Source: an uncultured Granulosicoccaceae bacterium (lineage in GTDB: Bacteria; Pseudomonadota; Gammaproteobacteria; Granulosicoccales; Granulosicoccaceae). From it: 33,519 nt of DNA. The stretch is taken from positions 1-33,519 of the forward strand of contig CALGNZ010000058.1 in NCBI GenBank assembly GCA_937957915.1, in the 5' to 3' direction. Under the pieces are notes generated by a model, which did not search any database, had not been told where the DNA came from, and worked only from the letters and a program-made list of their open reading frames with translations. Position 1 is the first letter of the stretch; each line of letters starts with the position of its first letter. Below, in pieces: positions 17,840 to 24,888 of this stretch. The translations under genes and the position numbers were made by a program.

Positions 17840-18178
17840 ATGAATTCGCCGACAAAAATCTCGACCTGCTCGTATTGTCAGGCCCGGGTAATTATGAGTA
17901 TCACCGCAGGCTCACGCCATGAACTAATTTGTACGGCCTGTGGTGCACCACTTGAAGATACTGTGCTGCTGGAGGCAAAGCCAGCCACACCACCGATAGC
18001 GCCCGTCTTTGCTGCGCCTAAGCGTGAAACAGTTGATAAGTCCATTAAGGAATCATCGTCAAAATACAAATCCCGTAAAAAAAGCAAATCCGACAAAAAG
18101 AAGCGCAAGAAAAAGCGACGAGGCCTCGGCTACTGGATTCGGGAAGCGATCGATGAAATTGAGGATATTTTCGACTAG
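17840..18178 (+). CDS. Small zinc-ribbon protein with lysine-rich linker, function unknown
   Basis: A 112-residue protein. The N-terminus carries a four-cysteine zinc ribbon, Cys10-x2-Cys13 and Cys31-x2-Cys34 (CSYC and CTAC). A proline/alanine stretch and a strongly basic segment (about residues 74-96, mostly Lys and Arg) follow, then an acidic amphipathic tail, WIREAIDEIEDIFD. This architecture occurs in conserved hypothetical proteins of proteobacteria. The basic region suggests nucleic-acid or ribosome contact, but that is inference. No membrane segment is present. Its mRNA is probably leaderless. Confidence 0.7.
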   Translation: MNSPTKISTCSYCQARVIMSITAGSRHELICTACGAPLEDTVLLEAKPATPPIAPVFAAPKRETVDKSIKESSSKYKSRKKSKSDKKKRKKKRRGLGYWIREAIDEIEDIFD

Positions 18179-18256
18179 GTGATCACGCCCCGGCGAGTGG
18201 CGCGCTGTCGCGCAGACTCCTGGCCTCGGTTATGCCTGAACAGTCTGGCGACTTAC

Positions 18257-18295
18257 TTCAGGCGACTCATTCAGGCGACTCATTCATGAGACTCA
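18257..18295 (+). repeat. Three tandem 13-bp units
   Basis: TTCAGGCGACTCA at 18257 and 18270, and the variant TTCATGAGACTCA at 18283, abut the 3' end of the SMI1/KNR4 gene. Confidence 0.8.
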
Positions 18296-18296
18296 T

Positions 18297-18848
18297 TCAT
18301 GAGCCGTGGGTTTCCGCCCACAGATCGTCACCGTTTACCCAGCCCTGCAGCCATGATTCCAGTGACTCACGGTGCGAAATAAACTGTTGCTCCATGGGTT
18401 CGCCAATCTCTCTGGCGTTGGGGTCAAACCAGATAACAGGGTTGCCCGGTTTTGCAGCGTCAAAGCATGAATAGATGGCATTGCCCCATGGACAAAACGG
18501 AACAACTGCTTCAGGCCAGACCCATAGCTCGTCGATTGGGTCATCCTGTTTCAGATAGTCATACAAGTCAGCGATTGAGTCACCCTCCTCAGAAAGATGG
18601 CCACCCTCGACACCAAGAATCTGGTAGCCGGGCCCGATTCCGCCGTTCGCCACTTCAAGATAAATGCTTCGCAACAGCGAAGGCAGCTTGTGGCCAATCG
18701 TCTGTTCGGCTTTGTCAACTGCCCCGGCAGTTGCTGGCTTTCCGGAAGCTTTATTCTTGATATCTGCAATGAGTGATGCCACAGGCGTATCCGTTTTCGT
18801 AGAGTGTTGCCTCGCATTGTAGTCGTTTCTATCTGGATATTCGATCAA
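18297..18848 (-). CDS. SMI1/KNR4-family protein
   Basis: A 183-residue protein. The SMI1/KNR4 (SUKH) domain covers about residues 38-170. Recognisable pieces are AEQTIGHKLPSLLRSIYLEVANGG, the central VPFCPWGNAIYSCFDAA and PVIWFDPNAREIG, and the C-terminal SLESWLQGWVNGDD. The family includes immunity proteins against polymorphic toxins, but this one has no toxin neighbour, so housekeeping roles remain possible. No signal peptide is present, so it is cytoplasmic. The 3' end abuts a 13-bp tandem repeat. Confidence 0.85.
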   Translation of the reverse strand: MIEYPDRNDYNARQHSTKTDTPVASLIADIKNKASGKPATAGAVDKAEQTIGHKLPSLLRSIYLEVANGGIGPGYQILGVEGGHLSEEGDSIADLYDYLKQDDPIDELWVWPEAVVPFCPWGNAIYSCFDAAKPGNPVIWFDPNAREIGEPMEQQFISHRESLESWLQGWVNGDDLWAETHGS

Positions 18849-18987
18849 GCGGCAGAGCGGGTTGTTTCATTGTGAACATTTTGTCTGTTCTGTTCTGGGC
18901 TGTGGCCTGCGGCTGGTGTGCTGGCTCTGTGAATTTCCAGAGTGAGTAGCAAGTGAATTGGTGCCGCCGCACTGAAACCGCTTGTAT

Positions 18988-19458
18988 TTATATCGGTTTG
19001 TAACAGCGCAACAGTTCTTCTTCAAAGCCTACCGCTGAATAGAGCCCTCTGGCCCGTGTGTTGTTGGCAAAAACATGCAGTGTCAGGCTGGACGCACCCT
19101 GTGTTTTCGCTTTGCTTTCAGTCGCTTCAATAAGTGCGCGACCTATGCCGAGTCTGCGGCAGGTACTGTCAACGGCCAACACTTCAAGGTGTGCGCTTGG
19201 CTCGCCCGATAGCAGCTCTTTTCGCAGCGTATAGATTGCAATGCCATGCACATTGTCGTCTTTATCGGCAGCAACCAGCGCGTGTGTATTCGGTGTTTTA
19301 CCAGCGAGATACTGCTCAAACAGACTGGCGTCTCCCTGCCACAGATGATCGGGGTTTCTGTACTGTGGAACGTCAAAGTCTGCCAGGGTCGGTAGCAGAG
19401 CCAATGCCTGTTGTGCATCGTCATTGACTGCTGTGCGGATTGTGTAGTTGTCGGGCAT
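18988..19458 (-). CDS. GNAT-family N-acetyltransferase preceded by an attenuator-like leader
   Basis: A 156-residue acetyltransferase. Motif A is VLAVDSTCRRLGIGRALIEA near residue 95 (R-R-x-G-I-G-R acetyl-CoA loop), followed by HVFANNTRARGLYSAVGFEE. The substrate is unknown. I prefer ATG 19458 over ATG 19470, because GGAG sits six bases before it and overlaps the upstream ATG. Upstream on the same strand are a strong promoter, a 25-codon ORF and a bidirectional terminator (19504-19674), so expression may depend on readthrough of that terminator. Confidence 0.85.
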   Translation of the reverse strand: MPDNYTIRTAVNDDAQQALALLPTLADFDVPQYRNPDHLWQGDASLFEQYLAGKTPNTHALVAADKDDNVHGIAIYTLRKELLSGEPSAHLEVLAVDSTCRRLGIGRALIEATESKAKTQGASSLTLHVFANNTRARGLYSAVGFEEELLRCYKPI

Positions 19459-19503
19459 GCGTGTCTCCATGTGGTATGTGACAGCATTGCAGCCCCGAAA
19501 AGT

Positions 19504-19543
19504 AAAAAACCCCGGGAGCCGCTGCAGGCTGCCGAGGTTTTTT
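19504..19543 (-). terminator. Strong hairpin terminator, possible attenuator, symmetric on both strands
   Basis: On the minus strand, the arm 19543-19527 pairs with 19520-19504 over 17 positions, with one G-U pair and one mismatch, around the loop TGCAGC. Six A bases begin the stem and six T bases end it, with more T bases beyond. It lies between the short ORF stop (19562) and the GNAT start (19458). It also works as a terminator on the plus strand. Confidence 0.85.
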
Positions 19544-19561
19544 GACTATTGAACCTGTTTC

Positions 19562-19639
19562 CTACACGCGCGCGACAAGTATCGCCGGTTTATTTACGAC
19601 CGGTTTTCCTGCGTTGTAAGTTGGCGTGGTAGAAATCAT
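19562..19639 (-). CDS. 25-residue leaderless ORF, candidate leader peptide
   Basis: ATG at 19639 coincides with the expected transcription start of the promoter at 19646-19674, so the message would have no 5' leader. The peptide begins MISTTPTYN, contains KPVVNKP and ends PAILVARV, then TAG. It has four Val, three Thr, three Pro, three Ala, two Ile and one Leu, a bias recalling leader peptides of branched-chain amino-acid operons. The terminator starts 18 nt after its stop. No homologue is recognised. The alternative is an independent small protein. Confidence 0.5.
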   Translation of the reverse strand: MISTTPTYNAGKPVVNKPAILVARV

Positions 19640-19645
19640 GGAAAA

Positions 19646-19674
19646 AGTCTAAAGCGGTTCGTAATTGCTGTCAA
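19646..19674 (-). promoter_or_regulatory. Near-consensus sigma-70 promoter
   Basis: Perfect TTGACA (19674-19669), a 17-bp spacer and TAGACT (19651-19646). The predicted start is at 19639, the first base of the short ORF. This is the best promoter match found in the window. Confidence 0.8.
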
Positions 19675-19711
19675 TAACGGTTATTCGATTCTACGCAATG
19701 ACTGGCTAGAA

Positions 19712-19743
19712 AACACCGGTTTACCCGAACGGACTTCGGTGTT
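19712..19743. promoter_or_regulatory. Inverted repeat between divergent promoters
   Basis: AACACCG (19712-19718) and CGGTGTT (19737-19743) are perfect 7-bp arms separated by 18 bp. They lie upstream of the minus-strand promoter and of the plus-strand CBM9-like gene, a position suited to an operator. Confidence 0.4.
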
Positions 19744-19767
19744 AGGGCATTCGGTATTTCTTTTCCG

Positions 19768-19797
19768 TTGATTGTTTCTCGACGTTCGTGCTAATTA
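19768..19797 (+). promoter_or_regulatory. Candidate promoter for the CBM9-like gene
   Basis: TTGATT (19768-19773), an 18-bp spacer and TAATTA (19792-19797). It is a moderate match, and a further AT-rich -10-like TATATA lies at 19868. Confidence 0.3.
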
Positions 19798-19901
19798 ACT
19801 CATTTTTGAAGACAGCTGCCTGTATTATTTGTTCAGATTCGGCGTCTGAGTTCACGGACGTATACCTTATATAGAAAACTGCACATGTGGTGGAACCCGA
19901 G

Positions 19902-20663
19902 ATGACTCTCATTGCCAGTGAATACCTCTGTCAAACAGTTAGAACGAAGCCATCTCTGGAAGGCTTTGTAACCGGTAATGGATGGGATGATCTGCCCTGG
20001 TCGCAAAACTTTGTTGATATCACGGGTCAGGGAGATCGTCAGCCCTGGCTGCGTACAAGAGTGAAGATGGGGTGGGATAAAGACTTTCTCTATGTAGGTG
20101 TTGAGATGGAGGAGCCTCATGTATGGGGCACCATAACCCGAAAAAATGAACAGATGTTTGAAGACAACGATTTCGAGATCTTTCTTGATCCCGATAGCGA
20201 TGGCCTGAACTACTACGAATTTGAGATCAATGCGCTGGGTACCATTTGGGAATTGAGTCTTCCAAAACCGTATAAAGATGGGGGACTGCCAGTGCTCGGC
20301 TGCAATATCAAAGGATTGGTGAGTGCCGTAGGGGTAAAAGGTACGCTTAATGATCCATCTGACTCTGATGAGGGGTGGTCAGTTACTGTGGCAATTCCCT
20401 GGTCCGGGTTGGCGCAGTATCATAAGGACGGGGCAGTACCACCGGCAATTGGTGATAGTTGGCGAGCGAATTTTTCAAGGGTGCAATGGCAGCACGAGGT
20501 TGTGAACGGCCGCTATGTCAGAGTGCCGCCGCACGGCAGTAAAACCGCAGAAAGTTTAAATCCGGAAGAGCAATTGCATCCGGAAAGTAACTGGGTGTGG
20601 AGCCCTCAGGGTGTGGTCAATATGCATATTCCAGAGAGGTGGGGCAAGGTTACGTTTGTATAG
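19902..20663 (+). CDS. Carbohydrate-binding family 9-like protein
   Basis: A 253-residue protein resembling CBM9-like (DOMON superfamily) domains across its whole length. Features include an early WDDLPWSQNFVDITG, the metal/ligand strand KDFLYVGVEMEEPHVWGT, the motif NDFEIFLDPDSDGLNYYEFEINALG near residue 90, and DEGWSVTVAIPWSGL near 160. No signal peptide or lipobox is seen, so its location is uncertain. It may bind sugars or a related ligand. ATG 19902 has a GGTGGA about eight bases upstream; GTG 19887 is an alternative start. It converges with the MDR dehydrogenase gene. Confidence 0.8.
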   Translation: MTLIASEYLCQTVRTKPSLEGFVTGNGWDDLPWSQNFVDITGQGDRQPWLRTRVKMGWDKDFLYVGVEMEEPHVWGTITRKNEQMFEDNDFEIFLDPDSDGLNYYEFEINALGTIWELSLPKPYKDGGLPVLGCNIKGLVSAVGVKGTLNDPSDSDEGWSVTVAIPWSGLAQYHKDGAVPPAIGDSWRANFSRVQWQHEVVNGRYVRVPPHGSKTAESLNPEEQLHPESNWVWSPQGVVNMHIPERWGKVTFV

Positions 20664-20675
20664 CTGGTGGTTCGG

Positions 20676-21620
20676 CTAGCTAAATTCAGGTCGTAGTGCC
20701 ACTTTAACGTGGCTGAAGTCCCCCTGGAGAAACCCTTTTAGAATACCTTCGACTTCTTTGAACGAGATATTTTTAACCCAGCCACTGTCGCAGGTCTTTG
20801 CCAGTTCGATCGCATCTGTGAATTGACGTTTTGAGTAGACGAATGACCCGATCAGCTTTTTCTGGTGTCGGATCAATTCTGACACGTTAACGTTGAGTTC
20901 GGCTGAGGCAAACCCGAGAAAAACACAGGTGCCACCCTTGCTGGTGGCCTGAATGGCTTGCTCCCTTGTTTCGGTTGATCCGACCGTATCGAATACGATG
21001 TCATAGGTTTCGGGCAGCACACTTTCGGTATGTGTTGCACCTAAGGACCGTGATGCCTTTTTACGGGCTGTTGATAATTCAGAAACATGTATAACTGTAC
21101 AACCTGACGCTTGTGCCAAAGCAACAAGCCCCAGCCCCAGACTGCCGGCTCCTACGACAGCTATAGTGTTTTTTGACGCCGCTGCTGATGTTTCCCACGC
21201 ATTGATTGAATTCGCAAATGGTTCAATAAAGACTGATTGCTCCCACGAGATATCGTCTGGCAGTTTAACAAGCTGCTTTTTGGGAACTACCGCTTTTTGT
21301 GTAAATCCACCATCTGATTGCACGCCAATCAGAGACCACTCATCACATAGTTGCTGTTGGTCAGTGATGCAGTAACAGCAATTGCCGCAGCCCGATAACG
21401 GGTAAACTGCAACTCGCTTCCCTGATGCCGTAGTTCCTGAAAAACCATGCCCCATAATATTTGGCAAGCATCGGATACCAGGATTGCTAAAACCCAGGTA
21501 TTCACTGCCACCGATGCTTACCGCTGCAACGCTGATAATTTCAGAACCACTGCAAGCAGATGGCTCTTCAATATCGCGTAGCGCCAGATATTTTTCTCCT
21601 TCAAGCATCAAGGCGTTCAT
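20676..21620 (-). CDS. MDR alcohol dehydrogenase-like protein lacking the catalytic zinc cysteine
   Basis: A 314-residue medium-chain dehydrogenase homologue. The GroES-like domain keeps the structural zinc cysteines Cys78, Cys81, Cys84 and Cys92. The catalytic site is altered: the usual CGSD motif reads GGSE (Gly37 instead of Cys) and GHE reads GHG (His58 kept, Glu lost). The Rossmann nucleotide loop is intact (VVGAGSLGLGLVALAQASG). I chose ATG 21620 because AGGAGC precedes it. Oxidoreductase activity of the classical type is therefore doubtful; a zinc-independent or different chemistry is possible. Confidence 0.82.
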   Translation of the reverse strand: MNALMLEGEKYLALRDIEEPSACSGSEIISVAAVSIGGSEYLGFSNPGIRCLPNIMGHGFSGTTASGKRVAVYPLSGCGNCCYCITDQQQLCDEWSLIGVQSDGGFTQKAVVPKKQLVKLPDDISWEQSVFIEPFANSINAWETSAAASKNTIAVVGAGSLGLGLVALAQASGCTVIHVSELSTARKKASRSLGATHTESVLPETYDIVFDTVGSTETREQAIQATSKGGTCVFLGFASAELNVNVSELIRHQKKLIGSFVYSKRQFTDAIELAKTCDSGWVKNISFKEVEGILKGFLQGDFSHVKVALRPEFS

Positions 21621-21918
21621 TTTTAGCTCCTGTCTACAGCGAATTTCCATCAGGTTTATTGGTGAAGTGCCCCGGGGTTTTTGTGCCGGTGACAAACCGT
21701 ATCACGATACCATTCTGATGGTCGACCCGGTAAAGAAATTTACACCTGCAATGCAGACATCCATGAATGCTCAGATTGTATCTATAATAATAAGGTAGTT
21801 TGGCTACGCTACGATGGCGACGTTGATATTCCTGCGCAAACAACGAAACTGGCCTTAAACCAGATATTTCTGTTATCTATGAAGTTCAGGCCAAGGTTGG
21901 CTACTTTAAAGCTGGTGA

Positions 21919-22113
21919 TCAGGGTGAGTATCGGTGCCAGAAAAAAATTATAAGGGTAAGCAGGCTAAATTCGCCTAAAAGTATTTCTGACGTAAGTAGT
22001 AGCAGGAAGATACAGAGTGCGGATATCAATATTCCATAGGGGAAACTTGTTCCATCATTCGATAGGGCCTGAAGTTCACCATGCACCCACTTTTCTTTGT
22101 TATCGCCACTCAT
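21919..22113 (-). CDS. Candidate 64-residue membrane protein downstream of the dioxygenase
   Basis: ATG 22113 is 61 nt after the stop of the TauD-like gene, on the same strand. The N-terminal half is polar (SGDNKEKWVHGELQ) and the C-terminal half is very hydrophobic (ILISALCIFLLLLTSEILLG), enough for one or two membrane helices. No family is recognised and there is no clear Shine-Dalgarno. The spacer 21621-21918 beside it holds no gene I can support. Confidence 0.35.
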   Translation of the reverse strand: MSGDNKEKWVHGELQALSNDGTSFPYGILISALCIFLLLLTSEILLGEFSLLTLIIFFWHRYSP

Positions 22114-22174
22114 GTAAGTACTGGTTCAGAGTGTTTTTCTCCAGCGAACTCAACTTCTTGCAGATAAGGTTGAA

Positions 22175-23341
22175 TTATGCCAGGTTGATGTCGCCATGGA
22201 GGTCATGTCGCAGTTGTCGCCAGCGGCTGAAAAATTCATCGCTGCCCACATGTGTTAACCGCACATGTCTGTTGCCGTTAAAACCGGTGCGAGCATGCAG
22301 CACTCTCGCATTGTCAAATACCAGGATCTCACCGCCTTTGAGCAGGTATTTCATATGGTACTTGCTATCGTAGGATAGCTCATACATTTTAGCTAATGCC
22401 GCATATACGGGTTCAATCTGATCTGCCGGCAGATCGAGTGGTCCCATTGTTCTTTCATTTAACCTGAACTCAACAATATTGCCAAAGTAGTCAAGCGAGA
22501 TCATTGGTGCCTCTGCCCTCAAGCCAACCCCCTGTATAAAGCGCCGATGCGGAATCGGGACGGTTGTCAGTAGCTGGTAGTCTTTTGGGTGCTGGCGTTT
22601 GAAGTCTGCTGCCAGCTTAAATCCGTCAGTCATGACTGATTCGCCACCGCCATCCTCACTGGCTTGAATTGAATGAAAGATCATAATGCCCGGAGGCGGT
22701 TCGCGGAAGTTTTCGTCAGTATGAGGCCGCAGAGGGACAGGTGCATTCGCTATCAGCGTGGGATTGGGTGTGGAAATAATCTCAAAAATCCGGCCATAGT
22801 GTGTCTCGCGTATAAAACTTAAATGCGCTGCAATATCCTCTGTTGCTTCCGGTTTCACAGGGCCGTTTTTTAGCAGGCACAATCCGTGTGAGCGCACTGC
22901 GTCAAATACCTTTAGCAACTCGTGTTGATCATTAATAGCAACCGCGTAATCGGCTTCAGGAATGTGGTTGGTGATTGATGCGTCCCATAATGTTGGATTG
23001 ACGCGACGCTTTTTGTGTTCGTAATGGCAGTGGCTGCGTAGCCACGCAGGGTCGTAGGTAGTGATGTGTCCGTCGACTGTCCATTCAATCCGGAGCATAG
23101 TGTCAGCAATCAGGGCGCGGTTTGCCAGGTGCTCGGGGAGCATATTGAGTTCAAAAAAGCGCTGTCCACCGCTGTGGTCACCACATTCGTCGCAACTGCA
23201 GTTGTCGCGTAGCCATAAGGTATGAAAAGTTGATTGATGGCCATCGAGCCAGTCAATTACCACTTTTTGTGGATCACTAACAATTGCCGAAATTTGAAAC
23301 TCTGGTTCTAATCGTTGGCGTGCGACATGTGACGCTAGCAT
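22175..23341 (-). CDS. Gamma-butyrobetaine dioxygenase-type TauD-family Fe(II)/2-oxoglutarate enzyme
   Basis: A 388-residue protein with the two-domain layout of gamma-butyrobetaine hydroxylase, which makes L-carnitine from gamma-butyrobetaine. The N-terminal domain has WLRDNCSCDEC (Cys48, Cys50, Cys53) and His92 in DGHITTYDPAWLR, the zinc site of the family. The TauD domain has the iron ligands His207 and Asp209 (HTDENFR) and His349 (LHARTGF), with Arg361 likely holding 2-oxoglutarate. Trimethyllysine dioxygenase shares this fold, so the exact substrate is not proven. No other carnitine genes lie nearby. Confidence 0.85.
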   Translation of the reverse strand: MLASHVARQRLEPEFQISAIVSDPQKVVIDWLDGHQSTFHTLWLRDNCSCDECGDHSGGQRFFELNMLPEHLANRALIADTMLRIEWTVDGHITTYDPAWLRSHCHYEHKKRRVNPTLWDASITNHIPEADYAVAINDQHELLKVFDAVRSHGLCLLKNGPVKPEATEDIAAHLSFIRETHYGRIFEIISTPNPTLIANAPVPLRPHTDENFREPPPGIMIFHSIQASEDGGGESVMTDGFKLAADFKRQHPKDYQLLTTVPIPHRRFIQGVGLRAEAPMISLDYFGNIVEFRLNERTMGPLDLPADQIEPVYAALAKMYELSYDSKYHMKYLLKGGEILVFDNARVLHARTGFNGNRHVRLTHVGSDEFFSRWRQLRHDLHGDINLA

Positions 23342-23486
23342 TGTAATTCTCCGGTGCTGCGCAATTCTATCACTAACCAGTCACTGTCAGTCGGACCCTG
23401 CGATCCACTAGGTGGCCCTTGCCAGCTTGGAGATCGGAGGCGACTGTTTCTTACAACCAGAATAAGCGCTAAATCGGTTTGAACGC

Positions 23487-23936
23487 TTAGTTGATATCGA
23501 GCGGGTAATCATATCGAATAAACCCCTTATACTGCGCTACGTTGTCGTAAAGTCTGCGTGCAGTTGTGTTGCCTTCCTGTGTATTCCAATACAGGCGGGT
23601 ACATTCAGTGGCAGCGGCATCGTTTGCGACAGCTTCAATCAGCTTTTTCGCCACACCCTGGCCACGTAACTCCGGTGCCGTGAATAAGTCTTGCAAATAG
23701 CACGAACGAGGCTCCCAGATTGTAGTGTGGAAAAGATAATGTACGATGCCTGCAAGGCTCCCATCCAATACTGCACAGTAACCGTGTATTTCATCGTGTT
23801 GAAGCAGGCGATGCCATGTCTGATTGTACTCTGCTTCACTTGTGGGTGTTTTGTAGAACGCTTTATAGCCTTTTGCCAGTTCTCCCCAGGCATCTCGATC
23901 TGCTGGCTTGAATCTGCGAATCTCTACTTTCTTCAT
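23487..23936 (-). CDS. GNAT-family N-acetyltransferase
   Basis: A 149-residue acetyltransferase. It opens with IRRFKPADRDAWGELAKGYKAFY, has motif A in LQDLFTAPELRGQGVAKKLIEA (R-G-Q-G-V-A loop near residue 93), and ends with WNTQEGNTTARRLYDNVAQYKGFIRYDY, the typical acceptor-side motif. The substrate is unknown. It is a monocistronic minus-strand gene, about 145 nt downstream of the dioxygenase start. Confidence 0.85.
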   Translation of the reverse strand: MKKVEIRRFKPADRDAWGELAKGYKAFYKTPTSEAEYNQTWHRLLQHDEIHGYCAVLDGSLAGIVHYLFHTTIWEPRSCYLQDLFTAPELRGQGVAKKLIEAVANDAAATECTRLYWNTQEGNTTARRLYDNVAQYKGFIRYDYPLDIN

Positions 23937-24045
23937 TGATTATTCTCTTCGGCCAGATCTGTGGCAGGGTCTTGCCGTGCTGTTATCAGCGCAGCTAACG
24001 ATTGCAGCCGCTTAAGTATCGAGCGCTGGCCAAACTATACGGAAC

Positions 24046-24186
24046 TTAACACAGCCAGGCCACTGGTGTGACGATCAGCGCTACAACAAATAGCCAGATT
24101 GACAGGTTAGCTAATGTGATAGCGGATCTACTCTGTTTGTATCGTGATGGCAGTATGTCGGGTACAAAGCTTATCCCTCTCCACAT
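24046..24186 (-). CDS. 46-residue single-span membrane protein in the MerR gene unit
   Basis: This short frame begins 21 nt after the MerR-family stop on the same strand. A polar, basic N-terminal half (SRYKQSRS) is followed by a clear membrane helix (LANLSIWLFVVALIVTPVAW) and a terminal Cys. There is no good Shine-Dalgarno, so it may depend on coupling with the regulator gene. No homologue is recognised. The uninterrupted hydrophobic helix and position argue for a real gene, but not strongly. Confidence 0.4.
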   Translation of the reverse strand: MWRGISFVPDILPSRYKQSRSAITLANLSIWLFVVALIVTPVAWLC

Positions 24187-24207
24187 GTAGGTTGCTAACA
24201 AAGTGCA

Positions 24208-24588
24208 CTAAACACAACATTGTCGAACATTGCTTTTTGGCTTGCATTTCGATTTGCAGCTTTCTTTTGCTGCTACTAGCACATTTATACGTTCTCTAAT
24301 CAGGCTTTCCATTTTTCTGCATTTGTCGAGTTGCTCATCCAGGCTGGATACAAGGTCACCGCACGATTTTGACTCCTTGCCAAGCAAGCGCTTTATTTCT
24401 TTGAGTTCCAGCCCGAAGTCTTTAAATTTAACGATTAGCTGTAACTCGGCAATATCGCCTTTCCCGTAAACCCGGTAGCCGTTTTTGGCTCTGGTAATGC
24501 CACTGGCATTGAGTAATCCGTGACGTTCATAGAAACGGATGGCTGAGTTACTGACGCCTACAATTCTGGATACTTCACCAATTCGCAT
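24208..24588 (-). CDS. MerR-family metal-responsive regulator
   Basis: A 126-residue transcriptional activator/repressor. The winged-helix N-terminus (MRIGEVSRIVGVSNSAIRFY, then GYRVYGKGDIAEL) precedes the dimerisation helix. Cys76 sits at the start of that helix, as in the divalent-metal sensors ZntR and MerR (CueR-type monovalent sensors have Ser there). A cysteine-rich tail adds Cys111, Cys115, Cys124 and Cys125. A Zn/Cd/Pb/Hg-type sensor is thus likely; the metal is not determined. A good Shine-Dalgarno (GGGGA) precedes the ATG. It is divergent from the MerF-like gene, with the operator between them. Confidence 0.88.
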   Translation of the reverse strand: MRIGEVSRIVGVSNSAIRFYERHGLLNASGITRAKNGYRVYGKGDIAELQLIVKFKDFGLELKEIKRLLGKESKSCGDLVSSLDEQLDKCRKMESLIRERINVLVAAKESCKSKCKPKSNVRQCCV

Positions 24589-24596
24589 ATTTCCCC

Positions 24597-24628
24597 TTGA
24601 CCTTCAACCCTGGTTCAACGTTTAGGAT
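24597..24628 (+). promoter_or_regulatory. MerR-type operator/promoter with long spacer
   Basis: TTGACC (24597-24602) and TAGGAT (24623-24628) are separated by 20 bp (19 if TTAGGA is used), longer than the 17 bp optimum, as expected for promoters untwisted by MerR-family activators. The spacer contains an imperfect dyad with the core AACC-CT-GGTT (24607-24616). It drives the MerF-like gene. Confidence 0.75.
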
Positions 24629-24654
24629 ACCTGCATATCTTCAGGGAAACAGCG

Positions 24655-24888
24655 ATGAATACAAAGAGATCAACCAAAATTGTCATAGCCAGCCTGTTTG
24701 GATGCGGACTGTGCTGCCTGCCGCTGTTATTGCCGCTGGCGGCAGGAGCCGCCGGTATCTCCTTTTTCGGCTTTTCAAGCTATCAAGTGCTGTGCGGAGT
24801 GTTTTTTCTTGTTTTGGCGCTGGTGCTTGCTGGAACATACATCGCAAAAAGAAAGAAGCGTTGTGTGGTGGCGCAGCGGGAAACTTAA
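24655..24888 (+). CDS. MerF/MerT-like small metal membrane protein
   Basis: A 77-residue protein with two membrane helices (about residues 9-35 and 42-63) and a short loop. The first helix contains Cys17, Cys20 and Cys21 in the order GCGLCC, like the vicinal cysteine pair of MerF/MerT mercury carriers; Cys70 lies in the basic tail. It is controlled by the divergent MerR-type regulator. The cargo could be mercury or another soft metal. No mer reductase or MerP is nearby. Its stop overlaps that of the convergent crotonase gene within TTAA. Confidence 0.7.
   Translation: MNTKRSTKIVIASLFGCGLCCLPLLLPLAAGAAGISFFGFSSYQVLCGVFFLVLALVLAGTYIAKRKKRCVVAQRET

Noticed and set aside
21841..21950. Plus-strand stretch that reads like a protein fragment in the dehydrogenase/dioxygenase spacer
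   Set aside because: No start codon, Shine-Dalgarno or recognised family, and a stop lies just upstream, so there was not enough to call a pseudogene.
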